A DNA stretch of 7,967 bases from the NCBI GenBank assembly GCA_002400085.1, contig DHEX01000132.1, positions 4,998-12,964 on the forward strand, in the 5' to 3' direction. Positions 1 to 5,199 of the stretch are shown piece by piece. Numbering within the stretch: position 1 is the stretch's first letter; each line of letters starts with the position of its first letter. The translations under genes were made by a program, and so were the position numbers. Under the pieces are notes generated by a model that did not search any database, was not told the origin of the DNA, and saw only the letters and a list, made by a program, of their open reading frames with translations. Source of the stretch: Clostridiaceae bacterium UBA4839. GTDB taxonomy: Bacteria; Bacillota; Clostridia; Clostridiales; Caloramatoraceae.

Positions 1-503
1 TAACTGATACTGATATTTCAAATTATTATCATACTAATATTTATGATTTCACTGAAAAGCCAAATAAAATGACTGTTTCACATATATTATGCGAAACAGA
101 AGACGAAGCAAAAAAGGTTGCTGATGAAATAAATAAAGGAATGAAATTTGAAGACGCCGCTAAAAAGTACAGCAAAGACCCAAGCGTAGCACAAAACAAT
201 GGAAATCTCGGGGAAGTATATTACAGCAACAAGGCTAATCCAAATAAATATGATCAGGACTTTTTAAATGGAGCTATAAACGCAGAACTTAATAAGGTAA
301 CAAAACCTATTAAATCATCTTACGGATTTCATCTTATCCTTGTTACAAAGAGAGAAACTTATCCGGCAAAACCGATTGAGAGTGTAAAGAATGATATTAA
401 AACTGAGCTTACTCAAACAAAGAAGGATGAGAAATTTCAAAGCCAATTAAAGGAATGGAAAGATAAATCTAAGATTACTAGATATGAAGATAGATTAAAA
501 TAA
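1..503 (+). CDS. prsA: PrsA-type foldase, parvulin peptidyl-prolyl isomerase, 5' partial
   Basis: The reading frame is open to the left edge (first full codon at 3), so this is the C-terminal 166 residues of a larger protein; the ATG at 69 is internal. A short acidic/aromatic linker leads into one parvulin (PpiC/rotamase) domain. Diagnostic pieces are VSHIL around visible residues 25-29, a helix with EDAAKKYSKDPS, the NGNLGEV loop, and YGFHLILVT near the domain end. The two histidines (in SHIL and YGFH) are the usual conserved pair of the family. A basic tail of about 40 residues follows. Family knowledge: PrsA proteins are lipid-anchored on the outer face of the membrane and help secreted proteins fold. 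The signal peptide and lipobox would lie upstream and cannot be seen, so a cytoplasmic or SurA-like parvulin remains possible. A terminator follows directly. Confidence 0.85.
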   Translation, partial: TDTDISNYYHTNIYDFTEKPNKMTVSHILCETEDEAKKVADEINKGMKFEDAAKKYSKDPSVAQNNGNLGEVYYSNKANPNKYDQDFLNGAINAELNKVTKPIKSSYGFHLILVTKRETYPAKPIESVKNDIKTELTQTKKDEKFQSQLKEWKDKSKITRYEDRLK

Positions 504-509
504 TTTTTG

Positions 510-534
510 AGAGACTGTTTATCAGTCTCTTTTT
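510..534 (+). terminator. Rho-independent terminator of the foldase gene
   Basis: An 8-bp perfect stem (AGAGACTG 510-517 with CAGTCTCT 523-530) with a 5-base loop is followed by a T run to 534. It starts 6 bases after the foldase stop codon, so that transcript ends here and the arc genes need their own promoter. Confidence 0.88.
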
Positions 535-630
535 ATATATTTGAATTCGTAATTTAGATTTAATTCATCGCTGCGGTAAGAAAAATATATTCCATTCATT
601 TTATCGTTCCTCTGGGAGATGCACGGAATC

Positions 631-670
631 AGGGGGCGGAACGGTCAAGACCGCTCCCTACATTTTTTTT
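631..670. repeat. GC-rich hairpin, possible dispersed palindromic repeat
   Basis: AGGGGGCGG (631-639) pairs with CCGCTCCCT (651-659) over 9 bp with one G-T wobble around an 11-base loop. A T run follows (663-670), so the structure could also stop rightward transcription. An alternative inner pairing (CGGT 642-645 with ACCG 650-653) competes with it. Read on the minus strand, the unit starts with TGTAGGGAGCGG, which resembles short GC-rich palindromic repeats ending in CCCTACA found scattered in many bacterial genomes. That family link is from memory and unproven; copy number in the genome would decide. Confidence 0.45.
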
Positions 671-788
671 AATCCTAAGAACTTCTACTTGCTCATTCTA
701 TGCTCATCCCATATATTTTTCTTATTTCCGCTGTGATTTGTTCATTAATGATTTTAAATCACGAATCAAACACGAGTTTTCACAACAA

Positions 789-817
789 TTGCAATCTTGC
801 ATATTTTTATATATAAA
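789..817 (+). promoter_or_regulatory. Possible distal sigma-A-type promoter
   Basis: TTGCAA (789-794) and TATAAA (812-817) are separated by 17 bases and point towards arcA. Transcription would start near 824, just before the inverted repeats and the doubtful small frame at 829. Such matches are common by chance in A/T-rich DNA. Confidence 0.25.
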
Positions 818-859
818 TGTATAAAAATATGGATATAATAAATTTAATTGCAGTTAACT

Positions 860-882
860 TGCATAAATATACTATTTATGCA
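860..882. promoter_or_regulatory. 9-bp inverted repeat, candidate operator
   Basis: TGCATAAAT (860-868) is perfectly inverted as ATTTATGCA (874-882) around a 5-base centre. Two smaller palindromes, AGTTAACT (852-859) and ATATCGATAT (882-891), abut it. The TGCAT half-site resembles the TGNAT half of ARG boxes bound by ArgR/AhrC, the usual regulators of arginine genes, but the spacing is longer than in a classical box. Assignment to ArgR is inference from the arc context. It lies about 200 bases upstream of the best arcA promoter. Confidence 0.35.
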
Positions 883-1004
883 TATCGATATTATATTAAG
901 TGGGCTTTAGAAGAACTTATTTGGGGGTATAGCAGCCGTTTAGATATTACGGATGGCAGCCATCGGATTGGTGTAAATAAATTGGGGTAAATTTAAATAA
1001 AGTA

Positions 1005-1033
1005 TTGAATTATGAAATCATGTACAATATAAT
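1005..1033 (+). promoter_or_regulatory. Candidate upstream arcA promoter
   Basis: TTGAAT (1005-1010), 17 bases, then TATAAT (1028-1033): a good sigma-A-type match pointing at arcA. The stretch TGAAT-N5-AATCA at 1006-1020 overlaps the -35 and spacer and resembles an ARG box (TGAAT-N4-ATTCA) with one extra spacer base and one mismatch. It could therefore be a site of ArgR control; that part is inference. Confidence 0.4.
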
Positions 1034-1077
1034 GAACATATTAGAAAATTTTAGACTTAAATGTCGTATATATTGTT

Positions 1078-1106
1078 TTGATAATTTTATGCATTTAATG
1101 TATAAT
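1078..1106 (+). promoter_or_regulatory. Main candidate arcA promoter (sigma-A type)
   Basis: TTGATA (1078-1083), a 17-base spacer and a perfect TATAAT (1101-1106) make this the best promoter in the region. Transcription would start near 1113, giving a leader of about 30 bases that carries the strong GGGGAGGT ribosome binding site (1131-1138). Two TGTAT copies (1099-1103, 1106-1110) overlap the -10. Confidence 0.62.
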
Positions 1107-1144
1107 GTATATTAATATGAGGAAGGTTGGGGGGAGGTACTTAG

Positions 1145-2365
1145 ATGCAGGAAGTTTTTAATATAACTTCTGAGATAGGAAGACTTAAAAAAGTAATGCT
1201 TCATAGACCTGGCAAGGAAATAGAAAATCTTGTTCCTGAATATCTCGATAGACTTTTATTTGATGATATACCTTTTTTAAAGGTAGCAAGGATTGAGCAT
1301 GATAAATTTGCAGAGGTAATGAGGGAAAATGGTGTAAAAGTTTTATACCTTGAGGATGTTGCTACTGACGCTTTAAAGGATGAAAGAGTTAAAGAGGAAT
1401 TTGTAGATGAATTTTTAAATGAAAGTAAGGTATCCTCAGAAGCTTTTTCAAAAATTAAAGAATATCTGTTATCAATGGATACAGCCGAAATGGTAGATGC
1501 TGTAATGGCTGGCTTAAAAAAAAGCGAAATTAAAGATATAAGAAAATCACAAAACACAACCTTAGAGGAAGAAGATTATCCATTTTACCTTGATCCTATG
1601 CCAAACCTTTATTTTACCAGAGACCCCGGAGCAGTAATTGGGCATGGGCTTACTATTAATAGAATGAAAACTGAAGCTAGAAGGAGAGAAACTATCTTTC
1701 TTAAGTATATATATAAAAATTTGATAAAAACTTATGATATACCAATTTGGTACAACAGAAATCTCCCAGATTCTATTGAAGGCGGAGATATACTTGTGCT
1801 GTCAAGTAAGGTTATAGCCATTGGCTGCAGTGAAAGGACTTCACGAAGTGCAATAGAGGTCTTAGCTAAGAAATTACTTTTCAGCGACTCGGGATTTGAA
1901 AAAATAGTAATACTGGAAATACCAAAATGCAGGGCTTTTATGCACCTTGATACAGTATTTACTATGATTGACTATGATAAATTTACAATACATCCAGCTG
2001 TTAAAGGGCCTATGCATATATATGAAATTACAAAGGGCAGTAATGGGCAGTTAAACAGCATATATAATGAAAATCCAATAGATGAAGTTTTAAAGAAAGC
2101 TTTAGGACTTGATTCTATAGAGTTTATAGAATGTGGTGGCGGTGATAGGATAGCTGCAAGCCGTGAACAGTGGAATGATGGTTCTAACACACTGGCTATA
2201 GCTCCAGGAGTTGTCATAACTTATGAAAGAAACTATATAACAAATGAACTGCTTGATAAACGTGGCATTAAAGTTCTTACAATACCAAGTTCAGAACTTT
2301 CAAGAGGAAGAGGCGGTCCAAGGTGTATGAGTATGCCTCTTGAAAGAGAAAATATAAATATTTAA
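1145..2365 (+). CDS. arcA: Arginine deiminase
   Basis: Hydrolyses L-arginine to L-citrulline and ammonia in the cytoplasm, the first step of the arginine deiminase pathway. The 406-residue protein has the normal family length and the whole active-site set: FTRDP with Asp160, IEGGD with Glu212, HLDT with His267 and Asp269, and GPRCMSMPL near the C-terminus with the nucleophile Cys394. The N-terminal LKKVMLHRPG and the NRMKTEARRRE segment (172-182) are also typical. These residues match the Cys-His-Glu/Asp machinery of the guanidine-modifying superfamily. The ATG at 1145 sits 6 bases after GGGGAGGT, a strong ribosome binding site. It is the first gene of a three-gene operon, with arcB starting 12 bases after its stop. 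No truncation or missing catalytic residue is seen. Regulation is probably by arginine (ArgR/AhrC) and energy status, inferred from the pathway and not shown directly. Confidence 0.98.
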   Translation: MQEVFNITSEIGRLKKVMLHRPGKEIENLVPEYLDRLLFDDIPFLKVARIEHDKFAEVMRENGVKVLYLEDVATDALKDERVKEEFVDEFLNESKVSSEAFSKIKEYLLSMDTAEMVDAVMAGLKKSEIKDIRKSQNTTLEEEDYPFYLDPMPNLYFTRDPGAVIGHGLTINRMKTEARRRETIFLKYIYKNLIKTYDIPIWYNRNLPDSIEGGDILVLSSKVIAIGCSERTSRSAIEVLAKKLLFSDSGFEKIVILEIPKCRAFMHLDTVFTMIDYDKFTIHPAVKGPMHIYEITKGSNGQLNSIYNENPIDEVLKKALGLDSIEFIECGGGDRIAASREQWNDGSNTLAIAPGVVITYERNYITNELLDKRGIKVLTIPSSELSRGRGGPRCMSMPLERENINI

Positions 2366-2377
2366 GGAGGAATTCAA

Positions 2378-3367
2378 ATGCCTGTAAATTTGAAAGGAAG
2401 AAGTCTACTAACTTTAAAGGATTTTTCACCTGCTGAAATTAAATATTTACTAAATTTAGCTCGTGATTTAAAAGCAAAAAAGAATGCAGGAATCAAAAAT
2501 GATTTATTAGCAGGGAAAAATATTGTTCTTTTATTTGAAAAAACTTCAACAAGAACACGATGTGCATTTGAAGTTGCAGCTTTAGATGAAGGAGCTCATG
2601 TTACATTTTTAGGACAGGATAGTTCCCAGATGGGGAAGAAAGAATCTCTTGAAGATACTGCAAGAGTTCTTGGAAAATTCTATGATGGAATTGAATTTAG
2701 AGGCTATAAGCAGGAAACGGTTGAACTTTTAGCAAAATATTCAGGGGTTCCAGTATGGAATGGACTTACAGATATAGATCATCCAACTCAGGTTTTAGCT
2801 GATCTTTTAACAATTGAAGAGCATGTAAATAAGCCGCTTAATAAGGTTAAACTTGTTTTTGTTGGAGACACAAGAAACAACATGAGCTATGCTTTAATGT
2901 ATGGATGTGCAAAGATGGGAATGCATTTTACAGCTTTAGGGCCAAAGGAACTTTGGCCTGATGAATCAGTAATTAGCGAAATGGCTGAAACAGTTAAAGA
3001 AACAGGGGCAGTAATTGAAGTTACAGATAATATAGATGATGTAAATGGTGCAGATGTAATTTATACAGATATTTGGGCTTCTATGGGAGAAGAGGATAAA
3101 CTTGCTGAAAGAGTTAAACTTCTAACTCCATATAGGGTAAACAATGAAATGATTAAGAAGACTTACAATCCTGATGTTTTATTTATGCATTGCTTACCAT
3201 CATTCCATGATTTTGAGACAAAGAATGCTAAAGAAGCTAAAGAAAATCGTGGTCTTGATATAAGAGAAGTTGATGATGAAGTATTTAGAGGAAAACATTC
3301 AGTAGTTTTTGATGAAGCAGATAACAGAATGCATACTATAAAGGCAGTTATGGTGGCAACATTATAA
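2378..3367 (+). CDS. arcB: Ornithine carbamoyltransferase, catabolic by context
   Basis: Second enzyme of the pathway: phosphorolysis of citrulline to ornithine and carbamoyl phosphate (the reverse of the biosynthetic reaction). The 329-residue protein shows the carbamoyl-phosphate-binding STRTR motif (57-61, within FEKTSTRTR), the HPTQ motif (135-138), the FVGDTRNNM segment opening the ornithine domain (161-169), the SMG loop (235-237) and HCLP with the catalytic Cys272. SMG and HCLP mark an ornithine, not an aspartate, transcarbamoylase. AGGAGG begins inside the arcA stop codon (2365-2370), 7 bases before the ATG, which implies cotranscription and tight translational coupling. The motifs do not separate catabolic arcB from biosynthetic argF; I choose arcB because it lies between arcA and arcC. 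It could serve both roles if the genome has no second copy. Confidence 0.95.
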   Translation: MPVNLKGRSLLTLKDFSPAEIKYLLNLARDLKAKKNAGIKNDLLAGKNIVLLFEKTSTRTRCAFEVAALDEGAHVTFLGQDSSQMGKKESLEDTARVLGKFYDGIEFRGYKQETVELLAKYSGVPVWNGLTDIDHPTQVLADLLTIEEHVNKPLNKVKLVFVGDTRNNMSYALMYGCAKMGMHFTALGPKELWPDESVISEMAETVKETGAVIEVTDNIDDVNGADVIYTDIWASMGEEDKLAERVKLLTPYRVNNEMIKKTYNPDVLFMHCLPSFHDFETKNAKEAKENRGLDIREVDDEVFRGKHSVVFDEADNRMHTIKAVMVATL

Positions 3368-3393
3368 AAAGACTATAAGAGGGGGAAAAACTT

Positions 3394-4344
3394 ATGGCAA
3401 GGATAGTTGTAGCTCTTGGAGGGAATGCACTACAGGCAAACCCTAAGGATACATCTGCAGAAGCACAGCTTAAAACCTGTCATGAAACATCAAAAGCTAT
3501 TGCAGATTTAATTGAAGATGGGAATGAGGTTATAATAACTCATGGCAATGGACCACAAGTTGGTCAAATTATAGCTACTTATGAAGCTGCAAATTCAGTA
3601 GATTCATCAAAACCTGTAATGCCGTTTCCAGAGTGCGGTGCTATGAGTCAGGGCTATATAGGATATCATCTTCAGCAGTCAATAAGGCAGGAGCTTGTTA
3701 GAAGAGGTATAAAAAAACAGGTTGCAGCTGTGATAACTCAAGTTGTAGTTGATAAAGATGATCCTGGATTTAAAAATCCTTCAAAGCCTGTTGGTTCATT
3801 TTTCACAAAAGATCAGGCAGAAATACTTATGAAGGAAAAAGGATATGTAATGAAGGAAGATGCAGGCAGAGGCTGGAGAAGAGTGGTTGCATCACCAATG
3901 CCAGTTTCTGTTGTTGAAGAAGGTATTATAAAAAGCTTGGTTGATGGAGGGCACGTTGTTATAACTGTTGGTGGAGGCGGAGTTCCGGTAATTGAAAAGG
4001 AAGACGGAAGCCTTGAAGGTGTACCTGCAGTTATAGATAAGGATTTAGCATCAGAGAAAATTGCAGAGCTTTTAAATGCAGATATGCTTCTTATGCTTAC
4101 TGCTGTTGAAAAGATATCCCTTAATTATAACAAACCAAATCAAAGGGACTTATCAGTCATGACAGTAAAGGAAGCAGAAGAGTATATGCTTGAGGGTCAT
4201 TTTGCACCTGGTTCTATGCTCCCTAAGGTTAAAGCGGCAGTTATGTTCGCTTCATCAAAGCAGGGCAGGGAATCCATTGTAACATCCCTTGAGAAAGCAA
4301 GAGAGGCTTTAAAAGGACAAACAGGAACAAAAATAATATTATAA
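3394..4344 (+). CDS. arcC: Carbamate kinase
   Basis: Transfers phosphate from carbamoyl phosphate to ADP, giving ATP plus carbamate, which decays to ammonia and CO2; this is the energy-yielding last step of arginine fermentation. The 316-residue protein is full length for this branch of the amino-acid-kinase fold. Visible motifs are VALGGNALQ (6-14), THGNGPQVGQI (49-59), the carbamate-kinase-specific segment KDDPGFKNPSKPVGSFF (121-137), GRGWRRVVASP (158-168), TVGGGGVPV (191-199), VIDKDLAS (213-220) and the APGSMLPKVKA segment (271-281). Lys131, Lys216 and Lys278 fall in conserved substrate-binding stretches. The start is the ATG 8 bases after AGAGGGGG (3378-3385). The 26-base gap from arcB makes it the last gene of the operon, which a strong terminator then closes. 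Confidence 0.97.
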   Translation: MARIVVALGGNALQANPKDTSAEAQLKTCHETSKAIADLIEDGNEVIITHGNGPQVGQIIATYEAANSVDSSKPVMPFPECGAMSQGYIGYHLQQSIRQELVRRGIKKQVAAVITQVVVDKDDPGFKNPSKPVGSFFTKDQAEILMKEKGYVMKEDAGRGWRRVVASPMPVSVVEEGIIKSLVDGGHVVITVGGGGVPVIEKEDGSLEGVPAVIDKDLASEKIAELLNADMLLMLTAVEKISLNYNKPNQRDLSVMTVKEAEEYMLEGHFAPGSMLPKVKAAVMFASSKQGRESIVTSLEKAREALKGQTGTKIIL

Positions 4345-4347
4345 ATT

Positions 4348-4389
4348 AAATCAAAAAGTCTACTTAATAAGTAGACTTTTTGATTTTTT
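4348..4389 (+). terminator. Strong, probably bidirectional terminator after arcC
   Basis: A perfect 15-bp stem (4351-4365 with 4369-4383; core AAGTCTACTT / AAGTAGACTT) closes on a 3-base loop. Flanking A and T runs extend it to 18 bp, and six T residues end it at 4389. The A run on the left side would act as a T tail for transcription coming from the right. It begins a few bases after the arcC stop and insulates the arc operon from spoVT. Confidence 0.93.
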
Positions 4390-4405
4390 GTTAAATTTAT
4401 TTTTT

Positions 4406-4465
4406 TTTACTCTTTTTTGGGTATAATTTTATAATTTTTGTAAAAATTATAAGTAGAACATTTTA
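4406..4465 (+). promoter_or_regulatory. spoVT promoter region with A/T inverted repeat
   Basis: An inverted repeat with 11-base arms (4429-4439 and 4442-4452) and a 2-base centre lies about 56 bases before the spoVT start. A weak sigma-A-like pair (TTTACT 4406-4411, 18 bases, TATAAT 4430-4435) overlaps its left arm. Downstream, CATTTTA (4459-4465) fits the CATNNTA -10 of forespore sigma factors F/G, but I find no good -35 at the right distance. B. subtilis spoVT is sigma-G dependent and represses itself, so an autoregulatory operator is plausible here but unproven. Confidence 0.35.
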
Positions 4466-4508
4466 TTATATTTATTCCAACTAAATTTGTAGTAAGGAGA
4501 TGAAAAAA

Positions 4509-5066
4509 ATGAAAGCTACAGGAATAGTAAGACGAATTGACGATTTGGGTAGAGTTGTTATACCAAAGGAAATTAGGCGTACTCTTAGAATCAGGGAAGG
4601 TGATCCTCTTGAAATTTTTACAGACAGAGAGGGAGGCGTTATTTTAAAAAAGTATTCACCAATAGGCGAGCTTAGTGATTTTGCTAAGGAATATGCAGAT
4701 TCGCTGCAGCAGTCCGTTGGAGATTCTATTCTCATTTGTGATAGGGATTCAATTATTGCTGTATCTGGAGCACCTAAAAAGGAGTATATGGATAAAAGAA
4801 TAAGCGAGGATATAGAAAGGGTTTTAACTGAAAGAAAAAGTGTAATACATACTTCTACGGATGGCAATAAGGGTATTACTTTAACAAATGATGAGGAGGA
4901 TGCTTCTCAGTATTCAGCACAAGTTATTTCGCCAATTATTGCAGAAGGAGATGCTATAGGTGCAGTTATAATAATGTCAAAGGATGCTAATGCTACTATG
5001 GGAGATGTTGAAAAAAAGCTTGCAGATACTGCCGCACTTTTCCTTGGTAAGCAAATGGAACAGTAA
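4509..5066 (+). CDS. spoVT: Stage V sporulation protein T, AbrB-type regulator
   Basis: Transcription factor of the developing forespore. In Bacillus and clostridia it tunes late sigma-G genes and affects coat formation and germination. The N-terminal 50 residues (MKATGIVRRIDDLGRVVIP onward, through LRIREGDPLEIF) are a near-textbook AbrB/SpoVT swapped-hairpin DNA-binding domain. Residues about 55-185 form the GAF-like sensory domain, with ILICDRDSIIAVSG (74-87), a GDAIGAVIIMSKD strand (147-159) and the ending KQMEQ. I place the start at 4509, giving 185 residues. The upstream in-frame ATG at 4500 directly abuts the AAGGAG ribosome binding site (4494-4499), leaving no room for initiation, whereas 4509 has about 8 bases and yields the family's usual N-terminus. 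The gene has its own upstream control region and terminator, so it is probably monocistronic. Confidence 0.96.
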   Translation: MKATGIVRRIDDLGRVVIPKEIRRTLRIREGDPLEIFTDREGGVILKKYSPIGELSDFAKEYADSLQQSVGDSILICDRDSIIAVSGAPKKEYMDKRISEDIERVLTERKSVIHTSTDGNKGITLTNDEEDASQYSAQVISPIIAEGDAIGAVIIMSKDANATMGDVEKKLADTAALFLGKQMEQ

Positions 5067-5084
5067 TATTTGTATTAGGCTAAT

Positions 5085-5119
5085 AAAGCAGCGGCAACGC
5101 TGCTTTTAAATCTTTTTTT
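5085..5119 (+). terminator. Rho-independent terminator of spoVT
   Basis: A 9-bp perfect stem (AAAGCAGCG 5085-5093 with CGCTGCTTT 5098-5106) closes on the stable GNRA tetraloop GCAA. Four T residues end the stem and a second run of seven T follows at 5113-5119. It lies 18 bases after the spoVT stop. Confidence 0.92.
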
Positions 5120-5132
5120 GCATATAATATGC
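5120..5132 (+). promoter_or_regulatory. Possible promoter element for the flippase-mazG unit
   Basis: GCATAT and ATATGC are inverted around one A. Inside, CATATAAT (5121-5128) fits the -10 of sigma-E-type sporulation promoters and contains a sigma-A TATAAT. No convincing -35 is visible because the spoVT terminator occupies that place, so the promoter type stays open. Confidence 0.22.
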
Positions 5133-5199
5133 CTTTATTTAATATCTTTATAAGAGGAATACTCAGCGTTAGTAAAGTAATTATAAAGAGGTCATATTA

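Larger units (their letters stand above)
535..1144. other. Long intergenic region upstream of arcA (no convincing gene)
   Basis: About 610 bases lie between the foldase terminator and arcA. The left part (about 605-660) is strikingly GC-rich (roughly 64% by hand count over 605-659) and carries a hairpin. The middle (about 730-965) is mostly A/T-rich and holds several inverted repeats: 733-739/756-762, 852-859, 860-882, 882-891 and 952-964. A 53-codon frame (829-990) is open but has no ribosome binding site. The right part carries two promoter-like sequences pointing at arcA. I recognise no tRNA, T-box or known riboswitch core. The most economical reading is an arc operon control region next to a decayed or non-coding repeat. 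Confidence 0.6.

Noticed and set aside
522..599. 25-codon minus-strand frame with a GAGGAAC sequence before its ATG
   Set aside because: Too short, runs into the foldase terminator, and no homologue is recognised; at most part of the GC-rich repeat unit.
733..762. Inverted repeat GTGATTT / AAATCAC resembling a Crp/Fnr-type site
   Set aside because: The 16-base spacer is too long for a TGTGA-N6-TCACA operator, and 7-base arms occur by chance in A/T-rich DNA.
879..893. Possible CcpA cre site around TATCGATA
   Set aside because: The bases around the central CG do not fit the cre consensus register; better explained as a simple palindrome.
1201..1557. 118-codon minus-strand frame inside arcA
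   Set aside because: Antisense to a conserved enzyme gene, low-complexity Ser/Ile/Leu-rich translation typical of a shadow frame.
1972..2217. 81-codon minus-strand frame inside arcA
   Set aside because: It opposes the conserved C-terminal coding region of arcA and shows no recognisable motif.
4481..4867. 128-codon minus-strand frame across spoVT
   Set aside because: It is antisense to the conserved AbrB domain; its Ser/Leu/Ile-rich translation reflects the opposite strand of spoVT codons.
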